Source: Clostridium folliculivorans
GTDB lineage: Bacteria; Bacillota; Clostridia; Clostridiales; Clostridiaceae
Assembly: GCF_024341905.1 (NCBI RefSeq)
Contig: NZ_BQXY01000006.1
Coordinates: 1 to 64,000 of the forward strand
Length of the DNA: 64,000 bases
Reading direction: 5' to 3'
Each line of letters opens with the position of its first letter. Position 1 is the stretch's first letter. A program made the translations under genes and the position numbers. Of the stretch, positions 37,469 through 45,989 are shown piece by piece. The notes beneath the pieces are model-generated. The model was not told the origin of the DNA. It was given only the letters and a program-made list of their open reading frames with translations, and did not search any database.

Positions 37469-38329
37469 TTAAGTAAAGGAGTAAAGTGAATATTTCTTAG
37501 GCGATATCCCAACAGTTTTCGTAAATGACTTTAAGAAATTACTATAATCGTTAAATCCACATTTCTCGCACACATCATTTACATTAGAGCCAGATGCAAG
37601 AAGTGATTTAGCGATACTGATTCTTCTTGCTGTAATATACTTATTAATTGTAGTTCCAGTAGTAGATTTAAATATTCTACATAAATAAGAACTACTTATG
37701 TAGAAGTGCTTTGATAAACTTTCGATAGTGATTGGATTACAGATATTAAGATTTACATAAGTAAGGATATCTTCAACTAATTCATTATACTTGTAAGAGG
37801 CATCTTTCAAGTCATCCATAGCACTGGCTTGGTATAATGAATTAATCATTACCAATAATTCCATAAAGGAACTTTTCTCAATGATATCACTTCCGTATGC
37901 TTCAACAGAATTAATCTTATTTACATAATACATAAATCTTTGCTGCTGATCTTTTGTCAGTGATAATTTGTGATTAAAGTGTTCTGGACGGAAGGAAAAA
38001 CAATAATCTAAATTAGTCATTGAAGTAGAAAGATTTCGTACAAATTCAGGATGTACAGATATAACAATTCGTTCTAGCTTCATCTGGTCAGTTTGAGATA
38101 AATAATGGCTTTCGTATTGGTTAATTACAAATAAATCACCTGGATTTATGTCATAGAATTTATTATTTATTAAAAATTGCTTACTTCCACAGATCGAATA
38201 ATATATTTCATAACAATCATGAACATGAATATCCATACTTTTCTCATCTTTGTACAGATGGGCAATTGCAAAACTTTTAGTATTCATACATTGTAGTATC
38301 GACTCTTTGCATGAATTAAGCTCTTTCAA
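37469..38329 (-). CDS. AraC-family transcriptional regulator
   Basis: A 286-residue regulator with an N-terminal cupin ('HVHDCYEIYYSICGSKQFLI', 'GDLFVINQYESHYLS') and C-terminal double HTH. The HTHs read 'ITIESLSKHFYISSSYLCRIFKSTTGTTIN' and 'NVNDVCEKCGFNDYSNFLKSF', ending with the usual 'VGISPKKY'. The start is a TTG with AAAGAGGTGAT six bases upstream. It is convergent with bglA and divergent from the RpiB-family isomerase gene 537 bp away. Regulation of either neighbour by a sugar ligand is plausible; no specific target is shown. Confidence 0.88.
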   Translation of the reverse strand: MKELNSCKESILQCMNTKSFAIAHLYKDEKSMDIHVHDCYEIYYSICGSKQFLINNKFYDINPGDLFVINQYESHYLSQTDQMKLERIVISVHPEFVRNLSTSMTNLDYCFSFRPEHFNHKLSLTKDQQQRFMYYVNKINSVEAYGSDIIEKSSFMELLVMINSLYQASAMDDLKDASYKYNELVEDILTYVNLNICNPITIESLSKHFYISSSYLCRIFKSTTGTTINKYITARRISIAKSLLASGSNVNDVCEKCGFNDYSNFLKSFTKTVGISPKKYSLYSFT

Positions 38330-38550
38330 GATAGAATCACCTCTTTGTAATTTAGTATATATAAGAACTTATATTTCAAAATTGTTTCATAGAAATCGGT
38401 TTAAGATTCAGAAATATATGTAGGATAACATTTTTGAACCTTCAAAATTGAATCATTGATATAAGTATAAAATTGTTGTTCAATAATTGCAATATTTAAT
38501 ATAAAAAATAACAAGAAATTGAAAATGTTAATTGCTATACTTGATATAAA

Positions 38551-38640
38551 GATGCACCAGTTCGAACCGAAATCTATCTTTAAAACTCTCACGGTTTCTT
38601 GTGAGAGAATTTAAAAATAATAAGTTTTATTACGAAGTAG
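38551..38640 (-). repeat. palindromic intergenic repeat, family 1 (copy B, reverse)
   Basis: The reverse complement matches 62536-62635 over about 90 bp. The match includes TAATAAAACTTATTATTTTT, the CTCTCAC/GTGAGAG hairpin and ATAGATTTCGG followed by TCGAA. It is a MITE-like non-coding element. Confidence 0.7.
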
Positions 38641-38776
38641 AAAGAAGACTTTATTGAGACATAAGTGTTCTTGACATTAAATGGTTTAGATTTTGTAAGT
38701 GGGCACATTTTTTATGTTGATTGAAGTATCTTAACTCAACTAGGAAAACTGAATCAATAAGCTATAAAAAAGTGGC

Positions 38777-38811
38777 TAACTAATTAATTTCAGAACAGTG
38801 CTTTAACAGCG
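38777..38811. repeat. dispersed intergenic repeat, family 3 (copy 2)
   Basis: It matches 15443-15477 over 35 bp with about four or five differences, sharing AATTAATTTCA and GCTTTAACAGCG. Confidence 0.5.
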
Positions 38812-38866
38812 ATTAAAAAATAAGAAAACAAATAGGTTAGAATATAAAATTGGAGGAATTTATAAC

Positions 38867-39505
38867 ATGAAGATAGCATTAATCAATGAAAATAGCCAGG
38901 CGTCAAAAAATGAAATAGTATATACTGCTCTAAAGAAGGTTGTGGAACCTATGGGACATCAAGTATTCAATTATGGTATGTACGGGGCAGAAGATAAAAA
39001 TTCTCTTACTTATGTTCAAAATGGTATACTAGCAGCTATATTACTTAATTCTGGTGCAGTAGATTATGTAATAACAGGCTGTGGTACTGGGGCAGGTGCT
39101 ATGCTTGCATGTAACTCATTTCCAGGAGTTATATGTGGGTATGTAGTAGATCCATCTGATGCATATATGTTTGCTCAAATAAATGACGGAAATGCAATAT
39201 CTATGCCGTTCGCAAAAGGTTTTGGATGGGGAGCAGAGCTTAATCTTCAATATGTTTTTGAAAGACTTTTCGAAGGTGAAAGCGGACGAGGATACCCAAG
39301 AGAACGTGTTGTACCTGAACAAAGAAACAAGAAGATATTAGATGAGGTTAAGAAAGTTACCTATAAAGATATCATAACAATACTAAAGGGTATAGACCAA
39401 GACTTATTAAAGGGAGCAATAAGTGGAGAAAAATTCAAGGAATATTTCTTTGAAAATTGCAAGAATGAAGAAATAGCTTCATATATAAGAGAAATATTAG
39501 TTTAA
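38867..39505 (+). CDS. RpiB/LacA/LacB-family sugar isomerase (DhuI-like)
   Basis: A 212-residue isomerase. The RpiB fold is visible in 'MKIALINENSQASKNEIVY', 'GAVDYVITGCGTGAGAMLACNSFPGVICG' (catalytic Cys/Thr loop) and 'QINDGNAISMPF'. It is longer than RpiB proper (about 150 residues) because of a C-terminal helical extension of about 60 residues. Such long forms include DhuI, the isomerase of 4-deoxy-L-threo-5-hexosulose-uronate in streptococcal unsaturated-uronate metabolism. That specific role is inferred from length and N-terminal similarity. GGAGGAATTTATAAC precedes the ATG. It is adjacent to an AraC regulator and followed by a terminator. Other pentose or hexose phosphates remain possible. 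Confidence 0.83.
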   Translation: MKIALINENSQASKNEIVYTALKKVVEPMGHQVFNYGMYGAEDKNSLTYVQNGILAAILLNSGAVDYVITGCGTGAGAMLACNSFPGVICGYVVDPSDAYMFAQINDGNAISMPFAKGFGWGAELNLQYVFERLFEGESGRGYPRERVVPEQRNKKILDEVKKVTYKDIITILKGIDQDLLKGAISGEKFKEYFFENCKNEEIASYIREILV

Positions 39506-39551
39506 TGGATGCACATATAACTTTAATCACGTAAATAGATATCCAAATGAA

Positions 39552-39585
39552 AAAATCGCTAAGGGATCATTTAGCGATTTTTTTT
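39552..39585 (+). terminator. terminator after RpiB-family gene
   Basis: AAATCGCTAA/TTAGCGATTT stem (39552-39562 with 39571-39581) followed by T8. Confidence 0.85.
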
Positions 39586-39769
39586 ACATGTGCTTTCATT
39601 TGCTAAAAAAATAGTATAGAATAATAAGTGTGGCAATGTTCACGTGAACAATGGCGAATTTAATGAGTTTTAGAGATTTCAATATTCATTGATTATAACA
39701 AGATGAAGCAATACAAATTTATATAAATAGTTATAGAACAATTATAAAATGATCGGACGGTGATGAGTC

Positions 39770-41092
39770 TTGACTACAGATATGACAAAAGGTAGCATAC
39801 CTAAACATTTGATTAGTTTTTCAATACCATTGATTCTTGGTAACTTATTTCAACTTACCTATAATGCAGCAGATTCTATTTTTGTAGGGCGTTTCGTAGG
39901 AACTAAAGCATTAGCTGCAGTAGGTACAGCCAATCCTATTATGAACATAGTTATGTTCTTAATAATTGGTATTTGCATGGGCGCATCTGTTTTAATGAGC
40001 GAATATTTTGGATCTGGGAATATCAAGAAACTTAAGAGGGAAGTTTCAACTACAATGATTGGTGGTTTCATCTTCACTTCATGCATAATTATTTTTTGTG
40101 TGGCATTTACTAAACCAATTTTACGATTAATAAGGACTCCAGAAGAACTTATTCCAGATGCCTCTATTTATTTAAGAATAATTTTCTTTGGGCTTATTTT
40201 TACCTTTTTATATAATGTTTTTGCGGCAACATTAAGAAGTATTGGAGATTCAAAAACGCCACTTAAATTTCTAATGATTTCATCTATTTTGAATGTGGTA
40301 ATGGATATAATATTTCTAAAATTATTTCATATGGGAGTAGCTGGAGCAGCTATAGCTACCGTTACAGCTGAGATGTTTTCTAGTGTTTTTTGTATTGCAT
40401 ATATATATTTTAAGGTCCCACTTTTACGTTTTTCTAAAGAAGAAATTATATTAGATAAAGCTTTACTTAGAAGTACAATAAATTATAGCTGGGTTACTGC
40501 AATGCAGCAGACTTGTTTATATGTAGGAAAAGTATTGGTCCAAGGAGCGGTAAATCCACTAGGTATACAAGCTATTGCAGCCTTCAATGCAGTTAATAGG
40601 GTAGATGATTTTGCTTTTATGCCAGAACAAAGCATAGCCCAAGCAATGACTACTTTTTTAGCTCAGAATAGAGGTGCTAAGAAGAATGACCGTATTAAGC
40701 CAGGATTATGGTCGGGGTTAAAGTTAGAAACTATTTACTGGTTCATAATATGTGGAGTGATTTTTTTAGGATCAAGGACCATAATGAAACTTTTTATAAA
40801 TGGTAGTGATGATGTAGTTGTAAATATGGGAGTAATGTATCTTGAAATGATGGCATTTTTCTATCTATTACCTAGTTGGACAAATGGAATACAAGGGTAT
40901 TTTAGAGGAATGGGTGATTTAAAGATAACATTAATGTCAACCTTTGTACAAATGATTGGACGAGTGATTTTCTCTTATATATTTGCTCCAAAGTTCGGAG
41001 TTGCAGGCATAGCATTGAGCTGTGGTTTTGGATGGATTGTAATGCTAAGTTACGAAGTTCCATTCTTTATAAAGAGTATAAAGAAAAGCTAG
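39770..41092 (+). CDS. MATE-family efflux transporter
   Basis: A 440-residue Na+ or H+-coupled multidrug/toxin exporter with twelve hydrophobic helices in two related halves. N-terminal 'GSIPKHLISFSIPLILGNLFQLTYNAADSIFVGRFVG' and central 'FAATLRSIGDSKTPLKFLM' are standard for the DinF/NorM-like group. I keep the TTG start at 39770 because GGTGAT lies at the correct spacing and because the M-T-x-D-M-T-x-G N-terminus is common in clostridial homologues; the next Met is too far from any site. It stands alone and is convergent with an L,D-transpeptidase gene. Its substrate is unknown. Confidence 0.9.
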   Translation: MTTDMTKGSIPKHLISFSIPLILGNLFQLTYNAADSIFVGRFVGTKALAAVGTANPIMNIVMFLIIGICMGASVLMSEYFGSGNIKKLKREVSTTMIGGFIFTSCIIIFCVAFTKPILRLIRTPEELIPDASIYLRIIFFGLIFTFLYNVFAATLRSIGDSKTPLKFLMISSILNVVMDIIFLKLFHMGVAGAAIATVTAEMFSSVFCIAYIYFKVPLLRFSKEEIILDKALLRSTINYSWVTAMQQTCLYVGKVLVQGAVNPLGIQAIAAFNAVNRVDDFAFMPEQSIAQAMTTFLAQNRGAKKNDRIKPGLWSGLKLETIYWFIICGVIFLGSRTIMKLFINGSDDVVVNMGVMYLEMMAFFYLLPSWTNGIQGYFRGMGDLKITLMSTFVQMIGRVIFSYIFAPKFGVAGIALSCGFGWIVMLSYEVPFFIKSIKKS

Positions 41093-41118
41093 TGTAAATC
41101 TTATATATTTATAAAAAG

Positions 41119-41173
41119 AAAAAAGTCTAAATGATATTGGTAAAATATAAATCAATATTATTTAGACTTTTTT
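41119..41173. terminator. bidirectional terminator
   Basis: A long stem (about 19 bp with one mismatch, AAAAGTCTAAAT-GATATTG paired with CAATATTATTTAGACTTTT) is flanked by A- and T-tracts. It serves the convergent MATE and L,D-transpeptidase genes. Confidence 0.85.
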
Positions 41174-41196
41174 CAAACGATATTGATTCGTTATTT

Positions 41197-41580
41197 TTAA
41201 ACAATCTTTACAACAGTACCTATAGGTACTAAATTTGATAACTCCAGTACATCTTTGTTATACATGCGAATACAACCATTTGAGATGTTTTTGCCGATTG
41301 AAGCAGGATTATTAGTTCCGTGAATGCCGTAATCGCCATTAGGGGCATCGAGTCCTAGCCACCTTACACCAAATGGGCCACCTGGATTTGTAGCTTTATT
41401 TACTATCTTAAAGGTTCCTTTTGGAGTAGGTGTCGAAGCTTTGCCTACAGCAACTGTATAAGATTTAAAGAATTTATCGGACTTAAATAAGGTTAATGTA
41501 TGGGCTTCTGTATTAATTGTAATACTATAAATTGCCCTATAATACTGAAAATAGTCATCTGAGAATGGGTAATCAAACAT
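41197..41580 (-). CDS. L,D-transpeptidase (YkuD domain), small, no signal peptide
   Basis: A 127-residue YkuD-domain protein that can form 3-3 peptidoglycan cross-links or modify spore or wall peptidoglycan. The active site 'YGIHGTNNPASIGKNISNGC' followed by IRM contains the catalytic His and Cys (H-G-x8-G-x3-S-x-G-C-I-R). The sequence begins directly with the domain ('AIYSITINTEAHTLTLFKSD') and has no signal peptide or membrane anchor, unlike most family members. It is either made inside the mother cell, as for some spore proteins, or exported by an unknown route. TAGGAG precedes the ATG. Confidence 0.85.
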   Translation of the reverse strand: MFDYPFSDDYFQYYRAIYSITINTEAHTLTLFKSDKFFKSYTVAVGKASTPTPKGTFKIVNKATNPGGPFGVRWLGLDAPNGDYGIHGTNNPASIGKNISNGCIRMYNKDVLELSNLVPIGTVVKIV

Positions 41581-41989
41581 AGAGCTCCTAAAAAATAATA
41601 ATTGATATAGAATATATTATTATGATTAATAAAATTAAGTGAATATAAGTTTAATGAATAAGATAATAATAATGCTTAATTAGAATTGGAGTGAATTTTT
41701 ATCCAACTAGTGGTGAAATGTAGACTAATATTACAAAAGAACCTTTAAAAGACCAGTATATTTATGCTTGAAATTTATTACCAAGTTTTATTGTTTGGGA
41801 TATAATAAAAGCACCACAGGTGCTATAGAAAGCTATAATGCATAATGATAATTAGTTTTTGGTAAATTAGGAGTGCTTAGTATTTTGAATATTAATACAT
41901 AAAGCAAATAATTAATAAAAAGATAATAATAATTGTTATGCGTTAAAATTTTACATAAATGCATCGTGGTAAAACAAAAATATAATTGA
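41581..41989. other. intergenic region before c-di-GMP riboswitch
   Basis: A small AGCACC-ACA-GGTGCT hairpin (41811-41825) followed on the minus strand by TTTTATTAT could be a terminator or attenuator for leftward transcription. No gene is seen. Confidence 0.35.
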
Positions 41990-42068
41990 AAAAGGCAAAT
42001 TTGCCGAAAGGCAAAGACGCAAAGCTATGGGCCTAAACGGTTATATACCGCATGGTTGCCAGGTTGCC
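41990..42068 (+). ncRNA. cyclic-di-GMP-I riboswitch (GEMM-I)
   Basis: Consensus elements are in order: GGCAAA, a GAAA tetraloop, GACGCAAAGC, GGGCCTAAAC and GGTTGCCAGGTTGCC. These define the GEMM-I aptamer and its tetraloop-receptor. It is 46 bp upstream of the ATG at 42115. CCTCC (42086-42090) can pair with the ribosome binding site GGAGG (42103-42107), suggesting translational control. Whether c-di-GMP turns the gene on or off cannot be told from sequence alone. Confidence 0.95.
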
Positions 42069-42114
42069 AGGATTCCTTTTAGGACCCTCCCGGCTTTCGA
42101 TAGGAGGAGTTTAT

Positions 42115-43032
42115 ATGTTAAAATCAAAGTTTTTCTTAGCACTATTTATGGCAGTATCTTTAATTATCCCAACTCAAGCACTTGCAGCAAATAAAAATAG
42201 TGTTAAGACACCAGTAGTTACACAAACTACAAGTACGCAAAATTCAACATGGTTGTGGGATACACAGCAGATAGTAAGCAATTCAGATACTATACTTAAT
42301 TTTGCGGCAACTAACAATGTTAAGAACATATACCTTCAAGTCAATTATAGCTTAAAACTTGATTATTATAAAAACTTCATTAGAAAGGCAGCTGCAAAAA
42401 GTATAAGTGTACAAGCATTACATGGAGCTCCAGATTGGGCATCAGATAACGGTGCATATAAGCAACAACAACTTTTTGATTGGTTAACCAAGTATCAAAG
42501 CTCTGCATTAATAAATGAAAAATTTAATGGTGTACACTTGGATGTTGAACCATATTTAAATACACAATATAACCAAAATATGAATGGAGTTATAGTTAAC
42601 TATCAAGGTTTATTATTAGATGCGGTTAGCAAGACTAATGCACTAGGTATAAAACTAGCTGTAGATGTACCATTCTGGTTCGATGGTGTAACTTACAATA
42701 CTAAATATGGAACTGGTAACTTAGCTGAGTGGATAATAAAGAATGTAAAAAATGTAGTTATAATGGCTTACAGAGATACTGCAGCAGGAACAAATGGGAT
42801 AATTAGCGTAGTTTCTAAAGAACTAAGATTAGGTAAGCTATATGGCACTAAAGTTACAGTTGGAGTCGAAACTCAGAAATCTAGTGAAGGTGATTTTATA
42901 AGCTTTTATGAAGAAGGACGAGCTTGTATGAATCAAGAGTTGAATAAAGTTTATATAAGCTATAGTGGAAACTCAAGTTTTGATGGATTTGCAATTCATC
43001 ATGTTATGAGTTGGATGGTTTTAAGAAAGTAA
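42115..43032 (+). CDS. secreted TIM-barrel protein (GH18-like) under c-di-GMP control
   Basis: A 305-residue secreted protein, signal peptide about 1-24 ('IIPTQALAA'). The remainder reads as a TIM barrel: 'NSTWLWDTQQIV', 'NIYLQVNYSL', 'SVQALHGAPDWA', 'FNGVHLDVEPYLN', 'KLAVDVPFWFDG', 'NVVIMAYRDTA'. The D-V-E of 'LDVEPY' at the end of strand 4 recalls the catalytic Glu of GH18-like families, but the full DxxDxDxE motif is not there. A glycosidase or surface-binding role is therefore inference. ATG at 42115 follows TAGGAGGAG; in-frame codons upstream belong to the riboswitch. Regulation by the GEMM-I element suggests a lifestyle-switch function such as attachment or matrix processing. Confidence 0.82.
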   Translation: MLKSKFFLALFMAVSLIIPTQALAANKNSVKTPVVTQTTSTQNSTWLWDTQQIVSNSDTILNFAATNNVKNIYLQVNYSLKLDYYKNFIRKAAAKSISVQALHGAPDWASDNGAYKQQQLFDWLTKYQSSALINEKFNGVHLDVEPYLNTQYNQNMNGVIVNYQGLLLDAVSKTNALGIKLAVDVPFWFDGVTYNTKYGTGNLAEWIIKNVKNVVIMAYRDTAAGTNGIISVVSKELRLGKLYGTKVTVGVETQKSSEGDFISFYEEGRACMNQELNKVYISYSGNSSFDGFAIHHVMSWMVLRK

Positions 43033-43043
43033 TCCTATGTGTT

Positions 43044-43080
43044 AACAGACATTCTCGAAAGAGGGTGTCTGTTTTCTTTT
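43044..43080 (+). terminator. terminator after TIM-barrel gene
   Basis: AACAGACA/TGTCTGTT stem (43044-43051 with 43066-43073) followed by TTCTTTT. The 240 bp to the next gene hold no other feature. Confidence 0.8.
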
Positions 43081-43322
43081 AAAATTTTATTCAATAGGAT
43101 TAAATAAGGTGAGATTATGGTAATTTACTGAAATGTAGTGAAGAACTTTATGGTAAATAAGCTTCAAGCCTCATTATAAAATATAAAGAAAAACAAGTAA
43201 GTCATGCTATAATTATAAAGGATACAAGCCTTAAATATTCTACTATATTTAGGTTTATAGATATAAAGATGACTAGCGCATAGCACTTAATATGCGCTAA
43301 ACATGGACATGGAGGAATAAAA

Positions 43323-43661
43323 ATGAACAAGGCTTTTGTATATTCAGATCAGTGTGAATTTCAACCAGCAGGAGAAGGCGTACAGAGAAAAATATTAGCA
43401 TACGGTGAGCAACTAATGGCTGTTGAAGTGCATTTCGAAGAAGGAGCAGTGGGAACACTTCATAGCCACCCACATACTCAGCTTTCATATGTATTAGAAG
43501 GAGAGTTTGAGTTTGAAATTGGTGGGATTAGAAATATTGTTAAAAAAGGTGATACCTTATACAAGATTCCTAATGTAATTCATGGATGTAAGTGTATTAA
43601 AAAAGGAGTATTATTAGATGTGTTTACTCCGTATAGGGAAGATTTTATAAATAAAAGATAA
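43323..43661 (+). CDS. kdgF: KdgF-like cupin protein
   Basis: A 112-residue single cupin. The metal motif 'HSHPHTQLSYVLEGEFEFEIG' provides His-x-His-x4-Gln, and 'IPNVIHG' gives the last His. The ends 'GVQRKILAYGEQLMAVEVHF' and 'GVLLDVFTPYREDF' are highly typical of KdgF, which accelerates linearisation of unsaturated uronates from pectin or alginate. Together with the DhuI-like isomerase at 38.9 kb it would form part of a route for unsaturated galacturonate or glucuronate; the genes are not adjacent. GGAGG precedes the ATG. It is a single gene with its own terminator. Confidence 0.82.
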   Translation: MNKAFVYSDQCEFQPAGEGVQRKILAYGEQLMAVEVHFEEGAVGTLHSHPHTQLSYVLEGEFEFEIGGIRNIVKKGDTLYKIPNVIHGCKCIKKGVLLDVFTPYREDFINKR

Positions 43662-43679
43662 TGTTAAATCAAATAAAGC

Positions 43680-43722
43680 AACACTTCATATTTTGATATA
43701 TAAATATGAAGTGTTCTATCTT
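43680..43722 (+). terminator. terminator after cupin gene
   Basis: A perfect 14-bp stem (43680-43693 with 43702-43715), then CTATCTTTAT. Confidence 0.7.
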
Positions 43723-44294
43723 TATATATCAAGAACAACCTTAATAGTTATTCTAATTTTAGGTGATTAAAAATAATAGCATAAATAACAATAATCGACA
43801 AAAGATACTAAAGTGTGTTGAAAGTACGATGAATAATATGTTAGAATTATATAGATAAAGTATTTTATAAGTAAAAGCTGAAAAATTTAACTTTTTAAGC
43901 AGAAATTAATGACAAACTTTGATATGAATTTTTATGAAATAGCAAAAGTAATGCTGATATTACACGAAAAATTTAATAGTAGAAATACTATAAAAGCACC
44001 GCTAAAAAGTGATGCTTTTTATATATTGAAAATTATATATAGTTAAAATTTACTGAAGTAAGTGTAAAATAGGATATATAGAAATGTATGGATTAAGGGT
44101 TATTCAATATATGGTAACCTATATAGTTGACTGGATGGTAATGAAACAAAACATTATTATTGTTATATATTACATAAGTCCATTTATTGATTGGTAGTTC
44201 TAAATTAATATTTACTATGATATGATACATTTATGAAACTTGCGAAAAAAACAATAATATGTCGAAACAGTAATTTTACGAGGAGGATGGAATC
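43716..44294. other. gap with orphan terminator upstream of motA
   Basis: There is no open frame with a ribosome binding site. A terminator-like hairpin at 43992-44021 ends an unidentified transcript or limits read-through. The right part must hold the motA promoter; I could not make out a clear sigma-D (TAAA-N15-GCCGATAT) match. Confidence 0.45.
43992..44021 (+). terminator. orphan terminator-like hairpin
   Basis: AAAGCA/TGCTTT arms extend with internal C-x-C-T/A-G-x-G pairs and are followed by TTTTTATAT. No gene ends within 330 bp upstream. Confidence 0.55.
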
Positions 44295-45080
44295 TTGGAT
44301 ATTTTTCTAGTCATAGGAGTTGTAACAGGTCTTCTTTCAGTTGTCGTAGGGATGATTGTAAAGGGGGCAAACGTAGCAGTACTATTAAATCCAGCAGCAG
44401 CAATAATTATTCTTGTAGGAACAACAGCAGCGGTGATGAATTCTTTTCCTAAAAAGGAATTTCTTAACATTCCTAGAATTTTTGGAAAACTTTTTAAAGG
44501 CGAAGGAAAGGAAGACCCTGCAGAAATAATAAAACAATTAGTAGAGATGGCTCAAACAACTCGTAAAAATGGGTTATTAGCACTTGAAAGCACTGTACAA
44601 GCTATGGAAAATAAATTTATGAAAAAAGGCTTAGAAATGGTTGTGGATGGTGTAGAACCAGCAGATATTGTTGAAGCATTAGAAATTGAAATTGATGGAA
44701 CAGAAGAAAGACATAGGGCAGGAGCTTCGGTATTTACTACAGCAGGTGCCTCAGCACCTACACTAGGAGTTTTAGGAGCGGTTGTTGGACTTATAGGAGC
44801 TCTTGGTAACTTAAATGATACAGAAAAACTAGGGCATATGATAGCAGGAGCCTTCGTTGCTACACTTTATGGTATTTTCTTTGGATACGTTGTTTGTCAT
44901 CCATTTGCATCTAGACTTAAAAGAAAGTCCCATGAAGAAATAAGTACAATGAAAATTATACTTGAAGGTATACTAGCTATTCAGGCTGGAAAGAACCCTA
45001 AGAGTATTGAAGCTAGATTGATTGGTATGTTAGAACCAAAGGAAAGAGAAAAAGTTATTAGTGCAAATGCTGAAAAGTAA
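44295..45080 (+). CDS. motA: flagellar stator protein MotA
   Basis: A 261-residue inner-membrane stator subunit with four membrane helices. 'GVVTGLLSVVVGMIVKGANV' is TM1, and the large cytoplasmic loop contains 'RKNGLLALE' and the charged residues that touch FliG ('EERHRAG'). 'APTLGVLGAVVGLIGALGNL' is the conserved TM3 and 'GTLYG'-like 'VATLYGIFFGYVVCHPFA' is TM4. The start is TTG with AGGAGG eight bases upstream. It forms a two-gene operon with motB (12 bp to its ATG). No other flagellar gene is in the window. Confidence 0.95.
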   Translation: MDIFLVIGVVTGLLSVVVGMIVKGANVAVLLNPAAAIIILVGTTAAVMNSFPKKEFLNIPRIFGKLFKGEGKEDPAEIIKQLVEMAQTTRKNGLLALESTVQAMENKFMKKGLEMVVDGVEPADIVEALEIEIDGTEERHRAGASVFTTAGASAPTLGVLGAVVGLIGALGNLNDTEKLGHMIAGAFVATLYGIFFGYVVCHPFASRLKRKSHEEISTMKIILEGILAIQAGKNPKSIEARLIGMLEPKEREKVISANAEK

Positions 45081-45092
45081 AGGAGATAAGTG

Positions 45093-45863
45093 ATGAGAAA
45101 GAAAAAAGAGCATCATGAAGAGCATGTAGATGAAACTTGGCTTATACCGTATGCGGACATGCTTACACTCCTATTGGCACTTTTTATAGTTATGTTTGCT
45201 ATGAGTAAAGTAGATTCACAAAAGCTTGAAAAACTTAGTGCCGAGTTTAATGTTATATTTTCAGGTGGATCTTCTGTGATGTCTGAAGGTGGAACTAATG
45301 CAACTGCAGTTGTTCAATCGCAAGCGGCAAACGCAGGGACTTCAGCAGAGAAATCCAATACTCAAAAAGAAGAAGATACGATGAATGGACTTAAACAAAG
45401 CTTAGAATCAGAAATCCAAAGTAAAGGATATGCTGATAATGTTAAAGTTGAGGTTAATAAAGAAGGGTTAGAAGTATCAATACAGGATGCAGCATTGTTC
45501 AATTCAGGTGATGCACAAGTATTACAAAACGTAAATCCATTACTTCTTGAAATATCAAAAATGGTACGCGGATTAGATAATGAAATTAAGGTTGTAGGTC
45601 ATACAGATAATGTGCCTATAAGTACTAGTAAGTTTAGATCAAACTGGGACTTAAGCGCAATGCGTGCAATAAATGTTATGAATTTTATGGTTAACTCAGG
45701 TGGAGTAGGTACGAATAAGATTTCTATACAAGCATATGGTGAATATAGACCTAAGTATAGTAATGATACAGCTGAAGGAAGAGCCAAGAACAGAAGAGTT
45801 GAAATTTTTATAATTCGTAAATATGCACAGACTACAGATACAAGTACTAGTACAAGTAAATAA
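45093..45863 (+). CDS. motB: flagellar stator protein MotB
   Basis: A 256-residue stator subunit anchoring MotA to peptidoglycan. The single N-terminal helix 'YADMLTLLLALFIVMFAMS' carries the proton-accepting Asp. A Ser/Ala-rich linker (about 65-110) includes the plug, and the C-terminal OmpA-like domain shows 'VVGHTDNVPI', 'WDLSAMRAINVMNFM' and 'AKNRRVEIFI'. The ATG at 45093 has AAAGGAGA upstream; the overlapping GTG at 45090 is less well spaced. It is followed by a terminator. Confidence 0.95.
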   Translation: MRKKKEHHEEHVDETWLIPYADMLTLLLALFIVMFAMSKVDSQKLEKLSAEFNVIFSGGSSVMSEGGTNATAVVQSQAANAGTSAEKSNTQKEEDTMNGLKQSLESEIQSKGYADNVKVEVNKEGLEVSIQDAALFNSGDAQVLQNVNPLLLEISKMVRGLDNEIKVVGHTDNVPISTSKFRSNWDLSAMRAINVMNFMVNSGGVGTNKISIQAYGEYRPKYSNDTAEGRAKNRRVEIFIIRKYAQTTDTSTSTSK

Positions 45864-45866
45864 AAA

Positions 45867-45898
45867 AAAGCTTACCAGCGAGTGGTAGGCTTTTTTAT
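45867..45898 (+). terminator. terminator after motB
   Basis: AAAGCTTACCA/TGGTAGGCTTT stem with one mismatch, then a T6 tract. Confidence 0.85.
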
Positions 45899-45989
45899 TT
45901 CAATAATAATATAAAAAACAGCTTTAAGAGTATAAAGATAATTATAAAAGAATAGAATTTACCAAAAGCTATATTTTTGAGAGGTAGAA

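Larger units (their letters stand above)
38330..38866. other. 537-bp gap with repeat elements
   Basis: It contains a copy of the 100-bp palindromic repeat family 1 (38551-38640, reverse), a copy of family 3 (38777-38811), and a TTGACA at about 38671 without a clear -10. No gene with a ribosome binding site was found. Confidence 0.45.

Noticed and set aside
42052..42114. Upstream extension of the TIM-barrel protein
   Set aside because: It runs through the 3' end of the c-di-GMP riboswitch. The signal peptide starts at 42115 behind TAGGAGGAG.
43950..43960. GCTGATAT resembling a sigma-D -10 box upstream of motA
   Set aside because: There is no TAAA at the required distance, and the position is 330 bp before motA with a terminator in between.
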